64,000 nucleotides of DNA, taken from Nostoc sp. NMS9 (GTDB taxonomy: Bacteria > Cyanobacteriota > Cyanobacteriia > Cyanobacteriales > Nostocaceae). The notes beneath the pieces are model-generated. The model had not been told where the DNA came from. It did no database searches and worked only from the letters and a program-made list of their open reading frames with translations. Positions 8,533 through 17,311 of this stretch are shown here, piece by piece. The stretch spans positions 62,001 to 126,000 of the forward strand of contig NZ_JABXKL010000019.1 of the NCBI RefSeq assembly GCF_017114995.1. Direction: 5' to 3'. The translations under genes were made by a program, and so were the position numbers. How positions within the stretch are numbered: the stretch's first letter is position 1; every line of letters starts with the position of its first letter.

Positions 8533-9513
8533 ATGTTTCCTATACATCGCCCCCGTCGTCTGCGTACTCATCCTCAACTGCGCCGGATGGTTCGTGAAAC
8601 TGTTTTAACAACAAGCGATTTTATTTACCCACTATTTGCTGTACCAGGTGAGGGAATCGCTAATGAGGTGAAATCGATGCCTGGAGTCTACCAACTTTCG
8701 GTAGATAAAATTGTTGAAGAAGCAAAAGAAGTTTACGACTTAGGAATTCCTTCTATTATTCTATTTGGGATTCCGGCTGATAAAGATGTGGATGCCACTG
8801 GCGCTTGGCATGATTGCGGTATCGTCCAAAAAGCAGCAACTGCGGTAAAAGCAGCAGTGCCAGATTTGATTGTAATTGCTGATACTTGTTTGTGTGAGTA
8901 TACTAGCCACGGTCATTGTGGTTATCTGCAAGTTGGTGATTTAACAGGACGAGTTTTAAATGACCCAACTTTGGAATTGTTGAAGAAAACAGCAGTTTCT
9001 CAAGCGAAAGCTGGTGCGGATATCATCGCGCCTTCAGGAATGATGGATGGGTTTGTGCAGGCAATTCGTCAGGGTTTAGATGAAGCCGGATTTCAAGATA
9101 CGCCGATTTTATCTTATGCTGCTAAGTATGCTTCGGGTTATTATGGCCCATTTCGGGATGCAGCAGACTCGACACCACAATTTGGGGACAGAAGAACTTA
9201 CCAAATGGACCCAGGTAATGCCCGCGAAGCGATTAAAGAAATTGAATTAGATATCGCTGAAGGTGCTGATATGCTAATGGTTAAGCCAGCCTTAGCATAC
9301 ATGGATATTATTTGGCGGGTGAAGGAAGCGAGTAACTTACCAGTTGCGGCTTACAATGTTTCTGGTGAGTATGCGATGGTGAAAGCTGCGGCTCTCAATG
9401 GTTGGATTGATGAAGAGCGAGTGGTTTTAGAAACTTTAACTGGGTTTAAACGCGCTGGTGCAGATTTGATTTTGACTTATCATGCCAAAGATGCGGCGCG
9501 ATGGTTAAAGTAG
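8533..9513 (+). CDS. hemB: Porphobilinogen synthase (delta-aminolevulinate dehydratase)
   Basis: A 326-aa enzyme of the expected length that condenses two 5-aminolevulinate molecules into porphobilinogen, the first common step to haem, chlorophyll and phycobilins. The two substrate-binding lysines are visible in [17 protein letters not shown] and [12 protein letters not shown]. The metal site reads [14 protein letters not shown], with three cysteines as in zinc-binding bacterial enzymes rather than the Asp-rich plant form. The start ATG opens [22 protein letters not shown], the usual N-terminus. It stands alone, convergent with the hicBA cassette. Confidence 0.97.
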   Translation: MFPIHRPRRLRTHPQLRRMVRETVLTTSDFIYPLFAVPGEGIANEVKSMPGVYQLSVDKIVEEAKEVYDLGIPSIILFGIPADKDVDATGAWHDCGIVQKAATAVKAAVPDLIVIADTCLCEYTSHGHCGYLQVGDLTGRVLNDPTLELLKKTAVSQAKAGADIIAPSGMMDGFVQAIRQGLDEAGFQDTPILSYAAKYASGYYGPFRDAADSTPQFGDRRTYQMDPGNAREAIKEIELDIAEGADMLMVKPALAYMDIIWRVKEASNLPVAAYNVSGEYAMVKAAALNGWIDEERVVLETLTGFKRAGADLILTYHAKDAARWLK

Positions 9514-9619
9514 GCTTGGCTTATTGAATACTAATTTAGTGGGAAATCTCACACAGAGGCGTAAAGATGCAAAGTTGTGTTTTGGTGTCTGGGTGTGAGA
9601 TTCTTTGTATTTTGGCTAT

Positions 9620-9652
9620 TGCAATGCTTGCGGTTTTTGCTAGCCTACGCAA
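9620..9652 (+). repeat. 33-bp direct repeat flanking hicBA, left copy
   Basis: A 33-base sequence starting TGCAATGCTTGCGGTTTTTG is repeated exactly at 10169-10201. The two copies bracket the toxin-antitoxin pair with a period of 549 bp. They may mark insertion of a cassette or recombination between dispersed repeats. Confidence 0.9.
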
Positions 9653-9684
9653 GCTCAATATAAGGCTAAAAAGACTTTTTCGGT

Positions 9685-9909
9685 TTAAGTAACTTCAAAT
9701 AAAACACGAGGTAATCCTGACTGACGAATAATAGATCGCAAAGTACCGATGCGTAACTCTTCGTAATTAGGGACAGGAACAGTAATTGTTGAGTCTTCGG
9801 TTTGCATCTGCATAAGAATGTGGCTACCACGCTGGCGCACTTGTACAAAGCCGTTCTCTTCCAGAATGCGGCAGACTTCTTCAGCAGAAAGAACACGAAG
9901 TTTACCCAA
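9685..9909 (-). CDS. hicA: HicA family mRNA interferase toxin
   Basis: A 74-aa protein of normal HicA length with the double-stranded-RNA-binding-like fold. The catalytic histidine is in RQRGSHILMQM near residue 30, and the rest (ITVPVPNYEELRIGTLRSIIRQSGL) is typical. HicA toxins cleave mRNA when free of HicB. The start is a TTG at 9909; no ATG is available early enough, and a ribosome site GAGGT lies 5 bases before it. The coding region overlaps the end of hicB by 8 bases, so the two are translationally coupled with antitoxin first. Weak initiation of the toxin relative to the ATG-started antitoxin fits the usual need for antitoxin excess. Confidence 0.92.
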   Translation of the reverse strand: MGKLRVLSAEEVCRILEENGFVQVRQRGSHILMQMQTEDSTITVPVPNYEELRIGTLRSIIRQSGLPRVLFEVT

Positions 9910-10129
9910 TATTTACCTCTAAGCGTGTAACAAAAATTTCTGTGTGCAGCCTTTGCTGAATTTCAGAAGGATCTGCTGTCTCAAAGAATAATTCTAATGC
10001 TTCAATTAGGTTATTCCGTGCTTCTTCAATTGTGTCACCTTGACTGGCGATATCGAGTTCGGGACAGAGGGATACATAGCCATCCCTTTCGCGCTCAATG
10101 ATAGCAGTGAATTGTGTTGTTTGCTTCAT
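9902..10129 (-). CDS. hicB: HicB family antitoxin, short form
   Basis: A 75-aa protein from the ATG at 10129; a longer reading frame to 10222 would run into the flanking repeat and is less likely. It has the degenerate RNase-H-like HicB domain: FTAIIERERDGYVSLCPELDIASQGDTIEEARNNLIEALELFFE. There is no C-terminal helix-turn-helix or ribbon-helix-helix domain of the kind longer HicB proteins use for autoregulation, so how this operon is repressed is open. It should bind and block HicA, encoded immediately downstream with overlap. Confidence 0.92.
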   Translation of the reverse strand: MKQTTQFTAIIERERDGYVSLCPELDIASQGDTIEEARNNLIEALELFFETADPSEIQQRLHTEIFVTRLEVNIG

Positions 10130-10149
10130 TGTCTTTAGTACAGTAGGTC

Positions 10150-10163
10150 TATCAATCTTGATA
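10150..10163. promoter_or_regulatory. Palindrome upstream of hicB
   Basis: TATCAATCTTGATA has 6-bp perfect arms around two bases and lies about 20 bp before the hicB start codon, where an operator would be expected in an autoregulated toxin-antitoxin operon. It is inferred only from symmetry and position. Confidence 0.4.
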
Positions 10164-10168
10164 GTAAC

Positions 10169-10201
10169 TGCAATGCTTGCGGTTTTTGCTAGCCTACGCA
10201 A
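10169..10201 (+). repeat. 33-bp direct repeat flanking hicBA, right copy
   Basis: Identical over 33 bases to 9620-9652. It lies 40 bp upstream of the hicB start. Confidence 0.9.
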
Positions 10202-10405
10202 CTTTGGACAGTATATCGTCAAAAACCTTTCGAGTGGGTGTTATGGGGATAGCGATCGCAAGCGTTACACAGTTAACATCAAAATATCAAAAAGAAGGTT
10301 GTCAATTATAGATTTTGTGATCAAAGTGATGCCGGAAGGTGAACTATAATTGCCAGATGAAATATGTTTACTAATTTTTTTGAATACATTCGATAACGAT
10401 GCTAA

Positions 10406-10648
10406 CTTTATACGACAGCGGGATTCCAGGAAGAATGTAGTATTGTCCAGGAGCAGCAAGAAGTACTGTTACATGATTGTGACACTACAGGTGGTTCTTC
10501 TGGTGGCCCAATTATTGGTTTATTTGGAGGTGAACCATATATTATGGTTCTGAACAATGCTGAAATTACAGACGCTGCTACAAATCGAGGGATAATCAAC
10601 CTGGCGGTAAAAATCGATTTCTTGGATCGTTTATTTGCGAAAAATTAA
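10406..10648 (+). pseudogene. C-terminal remnant of a trypsin-like serine protease
   Basis: The frame from 10406 to the stop at 10648 encodes 80 residues without a start codon and follows directly after an in-frame stop at 10403. It contains LLHDCDTTGGSSGGPIIGLF, the active-site serine region of trypsin-like (chymotrypsin-fold) peptidases, followed by the expected C-terminal strand and helix (GIINLAVKIDFLDRLF). The His and Asp parts of the triad are not seen in the 200 bp upstream. It is best read as the decayed 3-prime end of a secreted protease gene. Confidence 0.7.
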
Positions 10649-10959
10649 TTAAATTTTTTACTCTGGTGTGACTGGAGTAAGTTAGTATCTTTCAATCGGA
10701 ATTTTTGAGTATATTTTACACATAGTTATACGTTTTATTACATAGATAAATCAGCCGCATTTGCTAGAGTGGGAGGCGATCGCTCATAAAACCTCTAAAA
10801 TCTAAGTTAAATAGCTTTGATATAGTTATGGCAATCACTCGCTCTATGCTAGGGGCCGTTTATTTAAAAAACCTAAACTCTAACTAGTGCGATCGCTCAC
10901 TGTATTTGCGACAGCAGCACGATAAAATTCTAAAACCATAATCGTACTAAAAGGTCTAA
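10649..10959. other. Gene-free region upstream of pdhB
   Basis: No gene supported. It carries two or more GCGATCGC-type HIP1 sites and is the probable promoter region of pdhB. Confidence 0.5.
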
Positions 10960-11943
10960 ATGGCAGAAACACTATTCTTCAACGCCTTACGGGAAGCCAT
11001 CGATGAAGAAATGGCGCGTGACTCCAGCGTATTCGTTCTCGGCGAAGATGTTGGACACTACGGCGGTTCCTATAAAGTTACCAAAGACCTGTACCAAAAA
11101 TATGGCGAACTCCGCATTCTAGATACTCCCATTGCTGAAAATAGCTTTACTGGGATGGCTGTGGGAGCCGCAATGACTGGGTTGCGTCCGATCATTGAAG
11201 GCATGAATATGGGCTTTTTACTGCTTGCCTTTAACCAAATATCCAACAACGCTGGAATGCTGCGCTATACTTCTGGCGGTAACTTTAAAATTCCGATGGT
11301 AATTCGCGGCCCTGGTGGTGTAGGACGGCAGCTAGGGGCAGAACATTCCCAGCGACTAGAAACCTACTTCCAAGCTGTGCCGGGGTTGAAGATTGTTGCC
11401 TGCTCCACACCAAGAAACGCTAAAGGACTGCTGAAATCCGCTATCCGCGATGATAATCCAGTGTTGTTCTTTGAACACGTTTTACTTTACAACTTGAAAG
11501 AAGATTTACCCGAAGAAGAATACCTGCTCCCTTTAGATAAAGCAGAAATTGTGCGTCCAGGGAAAGACGTAACAATTATTACTTACTCGCGGATGCGCCA
11601 TCATGTAGTGCAAGCCGTAAAAACTCTTGAAAAACAAGGATACGATCCAGAAGTTATCGATTTAATATCCCTCAAACCATTAGATTTTGATACCATTGGT
11701 GCATCAATACGTAAAACCCATAAAGTCATTGTTGTGGAAGAATCGATGCGAACTGCGGGTATTGGAGCAGAAGTCATCGCCTCAATAAACGATCGCTTAT
11801 TCGATGAATTGGATGCGCCAGTACTACGACTTTCTTCCCAAGATATTCCTACACCTTACAACGGCAATCTGGAACGACTAACAATCATCCAACCAGAGCA
11901 AATAGTAGAAGCTGTGGAAAAAATGGTAGCGTTGCGAGTCTAA
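10960..11943 (+). CDS. pdhB: Pyruvate dehydrogenase E1 component, beta subunit
   Basis: A 327-aa protein of standard E1-beta length. With the alpha subunit, encoded elsewhere, it forms the thiamine-diphosphate-dependent E1 that decarboxylates pyruvate in the pyruvate dehydrogenase complex. Typical blocks are visible: [59 protein letters not shown] and the C-terminal [15 protein letters not shown]. It starts at an ATG preceded by AAAGGTCT. The nearest downstream genes are secD and secF, separated by a repeat block, so a functional operon link is unlikely. Confidence 0.96.
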   Translation: MAETLFFNALREAIDEEMARDSSVFVLGEDVGHYGGSYKVTKDLYQKYGELRILDTPIAENSFTGMAVGAAMTGLRPIIEGMNMGFLLLAFNQISNNAGMLRYTSGGNFKIPMVIRGPGGVGRQLGAEHSQRLETYFQAVPGLKIVACSTPRNAKGLLKSAIRDDNPVLFFEHVLLYNLKEDLPEEEYLLPLDKAEIVRPGKDVTIITYSRMRHHVVQAVKTLEKQGYDPEVIDLISLKPLDFDTIGASIRKTHKVIVVEESMRTAGIGAEVIASINDRLFDELDAPVLRLSSQDIPTPYNGNLERLTIIQPEQIVEAVEKMVALRV

Positions 11944-11945
11944 AA

Positions 11946-12060
11946 GTTAGGAGTGAGGAGTTAGGAGTAAGGAGTTAATAATTTACTGAATTTACAACTC
12001 ATAACTCATAACTCCCAACTCATAACTCATAACTCATAACTCCCAACTCATAACTCCTCA
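11946..12060. repeat. GTTAGGAG / AACTCATA repeat block
   Basis: Tandem GTTAGGAG units are followed by at least nine AACTCATA or AACTCCCA units. The two halves are partly complementary and could form a long hairpin between pdhB and secD, perhaps separating their transcripts. Confidence 0.85.
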
Positions 12061-12101
12061 AAAGAACGCTATTATAGCGTTTGTCAGTTGCGAGTTATGG
12101 T

Positions 12102-13520
12102 ATGCAAAGACAGCGATCGCTATTAATTTTGATTTTAGTCCTGATAATCGCCGCTATTACGGTGATTGCCACAATTCCGATACCCCTTGGGCTGGACTTG
12201 CGCGGAGGTTCACAGCTCACAATTCAGGTGAAACCATCAGCGGAAATTCCCAAAATCACCGACCGAGAATTGGAAGGTGTGAAGAAAGTTGTCGAAGGTC
12301 GGATTAATGGTCTGGGTGTTTCTGAGCCAGTAATCCAAACAGTCAGTTCAGATAAAATCTTGGTGCAACTACCAGGAGTCAACGATCCAGAGCAAGCTGA
12401 ACGGGTGCTAGGGGGTACGGCGCAGTTAGAATTTCGTACCCAAAAGCCGAATACAGAAACTCAACTACTTGCTTTTCAAGCATCAAGAGCCGAATTGAAA
12501 TTCAAGCAAGAAGAGTTAAGAAAGAGTACCGACAAAGCGACAATTGTCAAGAATCAAGAAGATTTACAGAAAAATAATCAAGCGATCGCAGAATTGTTTG
12601 AAAGCACCAATCCACCGCTCATTGGCAAATACCTCAAGGATGCCTATGGTGAACCCACTCAAGGTAACAACTGGAATGTTGCCATTCGCTTCGACGAAAA
12701 GGGTGGTGAACTGTTTGCCAATTTGACGAAAAATCTCGCCGGTACTGGGCGTAGCATTGGTGTTTTTCTAGACAATGAAGTTATTAGCGCTCCTACCGTG
12801 GGTATAGAATTTGCCGCCACTGGCATTACTGGTGGCTCTGCTGTGATTACAGGACGGTTTACCGCCCAACAAGCCAATGACTTAGGCGTGCAACTACGAG
12901 GTGGGGCATTACCCGTACCAGTAGAAATAGTTGAAAACCGTACCGTTGGGGCAAGTTTAGGTAAAGATAGTATTCAACGCAGTATTTACGCTGGTATTGG
13001 CGGATTGCTGTTAGTATTAATTTTCATGTTAGTTTACTACCGACTACCAGGGTTAATTGCCGACTTTTCTTTGATTATCTATGCGCTATTGACCTATGCC
13101 ACCTTCGCTTTGCTAGGCATTACATTAACTCTCCCCGGTATTGCTGGGTTTATCCTCAGTATCGGCATGGCAGTTGATGCTAACGTATTGATTTTTGAAC
13201 GCACCCGTGAAGAACTACGTGCTGGTAAAACTTTATATCGTTCTGTAGAGTCAGGATTCTACCGAGCTTGGTCCAGCATTTTAGATAGTCATGTCACATC
13301 ATTAATTTCTTGTGCAGCACTGTTTTGGTTAGGAGCAGGTTTAGTTAAAGGCTTTGCTTTGACATTGGCGCTAGGGTTAGGGGTGAATTTGTTTACTGCC
13401 ATTACTTGTAGTCGCACATTGCTGTTCCTAACATTGGGATTTCCCAACTTGCGTAAGCCAGAGTTGTTTTGTCCCAATCTCTCAACGTCAATTAAGTCTG
13501 GTGCGGAGGTACAGTCATGA
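12102..13520 (+). CDS. secD: Protein translocase subunit SecD
   Basis: A 472-aa protein from the ATG at 12102; a TTG at 12081 would add seven residues and is less likely. SecD and SecF form the RND-type accessory of SecYEG that uses the proton gradient to complete protein export. Visible are the first membrane helix (residues 4-30), the conserved [14 protein letters not shown], a periplasmic P1 domain with an insertion of about 60 residues rich in Gln and Glu, and the C-terminal membrane bundle with [26 protein letters not shown] and HVTSLI. The stop overlaps the secF start by four bases (ATGA), so the two are coupled. Confidence 0.96.
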   Translation: MQRQRSLLILILVLIIAAITVIATIPIPLGLDLRGGSQLTIQVKPSAEIPKITDRELEGVKKVVEGRINGLGVSEPVIQTVSSDKILVQLPGVNDPEQAERVLGGTAQLEFRTQKPNTETQLLAFQASRAELKFKQEELRKSTDKATIVKNQEDLQKNNQAIAELFESTNPPLIGKYLKDAYGEPTQGNNWNVAIRFDEKGGELFANLTKNLAGTGRSIGVFLDNEVISAPTVGIEFAATGITGGSAVITGRFTAQQANDLGVQLRGGALPVPVEIVENRTVGASLGKDSIQRSIYAGIGGLLLVLIFMLVYYRLPGLIADFSLIIYALLTYATFALLGITLTLPGIAGFILSIGMAVDANVLIFERTREELRAGKTLYRSVESGFYRAWSSILDSHVTSLISCAALFWLGAGLVKGFALTLALGLGVNLFTAITCSRTLLFLTLGFPNLRKPELFCPNLSTSIKSGAEVQS

Positions 13521-14494
13521 AATTTAGTGTCATCAAACGTCGGAGACTTTGGTGGACAATTTCTGCCACCCTGATGATCGTAAGCATCGTGGCGATGGTG
13601 ATTTCTTGGCAACAACTAGGCGCACCACTACGTCCCAGTTTAGATTTTGTTGGTGGTACGCGACTACAATTTGAACGCGATTGTACACAAGCAAACAGCT
13701 GTACTCAACCGATTGAAATTTCTGATGTTAGGGAAGTAGTTGACGCTCAGAAGCTAAATAATAGTAGCATCCAAGTTGTTGGTCAAAAACAACAGGGAAT
13801 ATCCATTCGCACAAAGACATTAAATGTCGAGCAACGCACCCAATTGCAAACAGCTTTGAGTGAAAAAATTGGAGTCTTTAACCCGAAAGTAACTCAAATT
13901 GACACTGTTGGCCCAACACTTGGTCGTCAACTATTTTCTCAAGGGTTATTAGCTCTGGTTGTCTCCTTTGCTGGGATCGTTATTTATTTAAGTGTGCGGT
14001 TCCAGGTGGACTATGCCGTAATCGCAATTCTTGCCTTGTTCCATGATGTTTTGATTACGCTGGGTGTTTTCTCCATCTTAGGATTAGTAGTAGGTATTGA
14101 AGTTGATAGCCTTTTCGTCGTTGCTATTTTGACTATTACTGGTTTCTCGGTGACAGATACCGTGGTCATTTATGATCGCATTCGGGAAATACTGAATCAA
14201 CATCCTAACGATCGCATTGACAAAGTTGTTGATGATGCAACCAATCAAACTTTAACGCGATCGATTAATACCACGTTAACCGTTTTGCTAACATTATTTT
14301 CCCTATTCCTATTTGGCGGCGAAACCCTGAGAAACTTCGCCCTGGCCTTAATTATTGGATTTACAATGGGTGCATATTCAAGTATTTTCGTCGCCAGTAC
14401 TCTCCTAGTTTGGTGGCGAGAGCGCAGGGGTGAATCCCAGGTGGTAGAAAGTGCTGAGTCGATTGATACATCTCCCAGTTCTCAGGATAGTTAA
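13517..14494 (+). CDS. secF: Protein translocase subunit SecF
   Basis: A 325-aa partner of SecD at the normal length. It has a first membrane helix at about 13-33, the SecF signature [13 protein letters not shown], a periplasmic domain with a cysteine pair (CTQANSCTQ) that could form a disulfide, and the six-helix membrane domain with [35 protein letters not shown] and [25 protein letters not shown]. Its ATG overlaps the secD stop. Membrane protein acting with SecD and SecYEG in plasma and thylakoid membranes. Confidence 0.96.
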   Translation: MKFSVIKRRRLWWTISATLMIVSIVAMVISWQQLGAPLRPSLDFVGGTRLQFERDCTQANSCTQPIEISDVREVVDAQKLNNSSIQVVGQKQQGISIRTKTLNVEQRTQLQTALSEKIGVFNPKVTQIDTVGPTLGRQLFSQGLLALVVSFAGIVIYLSVRFQVDYAVIAILALFHDVLITLGVFSILGLVVGIEVDSLFVVAILTITGFSVTDTVVIYDRIREILNQHPNDRIDKVVDDATNQTLTRSINTTLTVLLTLFSLFLFGGETLRNFALALIIGFTMGAYSSIFVASTLLVWWRERRGESQVVESAESIDTSPSSQDS

Positions 14495-14566
14495 ACTTGT
14501 GTATATTTCACAATTGGGTGAAAGCATTTTGAATTGCTCACCCACGCCTTGCAATCTTATTTCCCT

Positions 14567-14980
14567 ATGGATCAACCGGAAGAACCATTAAATACTGTCC
14601 CAGACTTTGAGAAATCTGACCCCTCGTTTGCTCAACAAGTAGAAAGGCTACATCAGCTAACAGTATATGGTCGGTGGCTGTTTGTAGGCTGTTTATGGCT
14701 GACCATTGGGCCTGTCTCCTTGTGGGGTCTACGTGCAGAAATTGCTCTGTGGCAACAATATTTTACCTGGGTGGCAGTGAAATTTGGATTGTTCTACCAT
14801 CCACTGTCTACCTTCGGTCTCGCCTTTTGTCTGGGGATGACTGCTGCTGTTTTAGTTTGGCAAAGTCGAAATATTCTACTCGGACTGCCACCGCAGGAAA
14901 AACAACGTTTAGAAAAACAAGTTTATCGGATACGTCAACAGGGAGCAACTCATCCTCTATGGAAGTGGGTTTGTCATTAA
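14567..14980 (+). CDS. Small membrane protein of unknown function
   Basis: A 137-aa protein from the ATG at 14567 (MDQPEEPLNT); a TTG at 14534 would add eleven residues. It has an acidic N-terminal 30 residues, a helix near 40-60 (GRWLFVGCLWLTIGPVSLWGL), a second near 85-105 (FGLAFCLGMTAAVLVWQSR), and a basic tail. Gene order puts it 72 bp after secF, so it may be cotranscribed with secDF, but nothing in the sequence shows a role in export. It resembles conserved hypothetical proteins of cyanobacteria; no domain recognised. Confidence 0.7.
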   Translation: MDQPEEPLNTVPDFEKSDPSFAQQVERLHQLTVYGRWLFVGCLWLTIGPVSLWGLRAEIALWQQYFTWVAVKFGLFYHPLSTFGLAFCLGMTAAVLVWQSRNILLGLPPQEKQRLEKQVYRIRQQGATHPLWKWVCH

Positions 14981-15119
14981 ATTTTCTTTCTCTACACCTA
15001 CAGCAATTTATAGCAAAATATGACTTAACCATACTAGACATCTGCTGAAAAAGAATTTAGAGACGCAGCAGTGCTACGTCTCTACAAGATTTCTGGATCA
15101 TGCATATTTAATTCATCAA

Positions 15120-15629
15120 ATGTCTGCTCAAAGATACTGCCAAAAGTGGATGCCATACATGAACGATCTTCAGATTAAATTTAGCGATCGCAAGTCTGAA
15201 ATTGACCTTTATCAACTCCAAGAACTGTTAAACGTTTCCGCTTTCTGGGCAAAGGGACGCAGTATTGAGGATTTAAGTATAGCCATTGCCAATAGTGAGC
15301 CAGTGATTTCCGTCTGGAATAGCGATCGACTCATTGGCTTTGCAAGAGCAACATCTGATGGCATCTATCGCGCCACAATTTGGGATGTTGTGATTCATCC
15401 AGAGTATCAACATAGTGGGTTGGGAAGCAATTTAGTAGAAACTGTTTTGAGACATCCCCGCATGAGGTCGGTTGAGCGTGTTTACCTGATGACTACTCAC
15501 CAGCAGGGTTTCTACGAAAAGATTGGTTTTCAAACCAACAGCACCACTACGATGGTGCTACACAATCAAGCTAACCATGCTTTCGTTTCTGCTACAGAAG
15601 TTCAGCTTCAAGAATCACTAGGGGGATAG
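15120..15629 (+). CDS. GNAT family acetyltransferase, Ycf52-like
   Basis: A 169-aa GNAT acetyltransferase. The diagnostic core is [30 protein letters not shown], where the QHSGLG stretch is the acetyl-CoA pyrophosphate loop, followed by FYEKIGF near the end. This core matches the Ycf52/NSI group found in cyanobacteria and plastids and is paralogous to the protein at 20197-20748. The substrate cannot be told from sequence. Start choice is uncertain: ATG codons at 15120, 15150 and 15159 are all in frame. Its last 38 bases overlap the end of the convergent histidine kinase gene. Confidence 0.88.
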   Translation: MSAQRYCQKWMPYMNDLQIKFSDRKSEIDLYQLQELLNVSAFWAKGRSIEDLSIAIANSEPVISVWNSDRLIGFARATSDGIYRATIWDVVIHPEYQHSGLGSNLVETVLRHPRMRSVERVYLMTTHQQGFYEKIGFQTNSTTTMVLHNQANHAFVSATEVQLQESLGG

Positions 15630-16533
15630 AGATTTGTAGTCTAATAAGCTGCTGGAGTGGTTCCTTCACAATGGTCGAGGGTAGTATTTCTAACTTTCCT
15701 CCCATAACTTCCAGCAGAGTCTGATTGATTAATAGTCTCATTCCTGGGGAAAGAGTAGTCTTCTTTTGGTCAATCTGGGTCAACCGATCTTCAAATTTGA
15801 GCAAATCAATCGGCTCGCTCCAGGATATAGCATGGGTTGGTAAATCCAGCCAAATATTTACAAAATTGTTTGTAGATAGGGTGCTACTGGAAATACAAAT
15901 GCTGCCTTCCTCCATCTGAGTAATGGCAGTGTCTATTAAACTTATCAATACTTGGCGGAGCCAGAGGTGATCTGTCAAAATATAAATTTCTGAGTCGGCG
16001 GGTAATAATTGTAAGGGAAAATTGCGATTTGCCGCCAGCATATAAGTTAAGTCATGAACCTCATCTAAAATTTGGGCTAAGGGTCTGGGCTGAATATCTA
16101 ATTTATTGGTGCCGTGTTCAGTTCTAGCAACGTTGAGAATTTCATCCATTAGCTTCAGCAGTTTCAGTGTTCGCTCATGAGCTTGGGCAATAAATTCTCG
16201 CTCTTCAGCTGGATTTTCACACAAATCTGACAAAATTAATTGATGTAAGCCAATCAAACCATTAAAAGGCGATCGCAATTCATGAGTAGTCCGCGCCAAA
16301 AAACCAGCTTTAAACTGGCTCATTTCCCTTGCCATCAGGTATGCCAGCTGGGTTTGCTGTAGCTGTTGCGATATTGGTGGCATATCCTGTTGATCTAATG
16401 GCGCTACTGGGGATGAGCTAGATGAAACATTAGGCGATGCCTGCGGCGGGCGTAGCCATCGCCCAAATAACTGACGGAAAACCATACCTAGTGCTATTCC
16501 TACTCCTAGATATATCCAGTTGCTCCAATTCAT
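15592..16533 (-). CDS. Histidine kinase-like protein with degenerate ATPase domain
   Basis: A 313-aa protein from the ATG at 16533; the frame also offers a TTG nine bases earlier. One membrane helix (residues 5-20) is followed by a variable linker and a HisKA dimerisation domain with the phosphoacceptor in RTTHELRSPFNGLIG (His 84). The C-terminal ATPase-like domain is eroded: the N box reads LISLIDTAITQM where NLLxNAxKF is usual, and no DxGxG G1 box is visible. It may accept phosphate from a partner or act as a scaffold rather than autophosphorylate. A GC-rich repeat sits in frame at 16433-16463. It overlaps the convergent GNAT gene by 38 bases. Confidence 0.82.
   Translation of the reverse strand: MNWSNWIYLGVGIALGMVFRQLFGRWLRPPQASPNVSSSSSPVAPLDQQDMPPISQQLQQTQLAYLMAREMSQFKAGFLARTTHELRSPFNGLIGLHQLILSDLCENPAEEREFIAQAHERTLKLLKLMDEILNVARTEHGTNKLDIQPRPLAQILDEVHDLTYMLAANRNFPLQLLPADSEIYILTDHLWLRQVLISLIDTAITQMEEGSICISSSTLSTNNFVNIWLDLPTHAISWSEPIDLLKFEDRLTQIDQKKTTLSPGMRLLINQTLLEVMGGKLEILPSTIVKEPLQQLIRLQISIPLVILEAELL
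16433..16463. repeat. GC-rich dispersed repeat inside a coding sequence
   Basis: A variant of the repeat at 1957-1983, with 7-base complementary arms GGCGATG and CATCGCC, lies in frame in the histidine kinase gene and encodes residues 24-34 just after the membrane helix. Confidence 0.7.
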
Positions 16534-16630
16534 ATCTGGCAATTATTAATTTGCTAATTGACTACAACAGCGCAAACTAAAGTTTCAGATTTCTCTGTTG
16601 TTAAAAACACGAAAACAACATTATAGCTAC

Positions 16631-17239
16631 CTATACTTGGTTATCACTCGAAATATCTAACTTGATTGCACCTTGCCGCAATATCTGCCAATTTATCCCT
16701 GTCCATTTAGCAACGGTGGAAGGTATACCTATCCCTAGTATTTCACCCTGATATTCTGTCGTTGCTAAAGTCAGAACCTGGGGAAACTGAGTCTCAATTT
16801 CTGCCATTGTTTGCAAAGGCGGCTGACCAGAAAAATTGGCGCTAGTGGTGGCAAGAGGGCCTGTTTGCGCCAAAATAGTTTGAGCGATCGCACTGTTTGG
16901 TACTCGAATCCCAATTGTTGTTGGATCGATGGGATTCATAACTTTTGGTAAGCGTTCACTCGCTGGCAAAACTAGCGTCAGCCCTCCTGGCCAATATTTA
17001 TCTGCTACTTCTTGCCAAACTTTATACTCATTCTCACTACCTTTGACATACGACCACAAATCTTCAGCACTAGCCGCCATCAAAATCAAAGGTTTGTCTT
17101 GACTACGTTGCTTCGCTGCAAAAATTAATGCTGCTTTTTCTGGTATTGCTGCAAGTGCCGGAACTGTATCAGTGGGAAAGCTCACCAAAAGACCAGCGTG
17201 TGCGCCAGCTATTAGATTTGTTAGAGAAACTTGGGTCAT
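16631..17239 (-). CDS. tsaC: Threonylcarbamoyl-AMP synthase, Sua5/YrdC family
   Basis: A 202-aa single-domain protein of the Sua5/YciO/YrdC family. It makes threonylcarbamoyl-AMP from threonine, bicarbonate and ATP, the activated donor for the t6A37 modification of ANN-decoding tRNAs. Typical blocks: FPTDTVPALAAI, KQRSQDKPLILMAAS, WPGGLTLVLPAS, TTIGIRVPNSAIA and GPLATTSANFSGQPP. The extra C-terminal Sua5 domain of archaeal and eukaryotic forms is absent. The partner enzyme TsaD is encoded at 23052-24101. The downstream neighbour on the opposite side, prmC, also acts in translation, and both face the same way, though a repeat block separates them. Confidence 0.93.
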   Translation of the reverse strand: MTQVSLTNLIAGAHAGLLVSFPTDTVPALAAIPEKAALIFAAKQRSQDKPLILMAASAEDLWSYVKGSENEYKVWQEVADKYWPGGLTLVLPASERLPKVMNPIDPTTIGIRVPNSAIAQTILAQTGPLATTSANFSGQPPLQTMAEIETQFPQVLTLATTEYQGEILGIGIPSTVAKWTGINWQILRQGAIKLDISSDNQV

Positions 17240-17247
17240 GTTTACAA

Positions 17248-17311
17248 AGTTAGGAGTTAGAAGTTAGGAGTGAGGAATTTCATAACTCATCACTCATCAC
17301 CCCTAACTTTT
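17248..17311. repeat. GTTAGGAG repeat with complementary half
   Basis: Tandem TTAGGAGT/TTAGAAGT units are followed by CATAACTCATCACTCATC and CCTAACTTTT. The halves can pair. The block runs up to and slightly into the end of prmC, so the 3-prime end of prmC lies within repeat sequence. Confidence 0.75.

Noticed and set aside
10350..10553. A 67-codon ATG frame over the protease remnant
   Set aside because: It is in a different frame from the GGSSGGP sequence and has no recognisable content.
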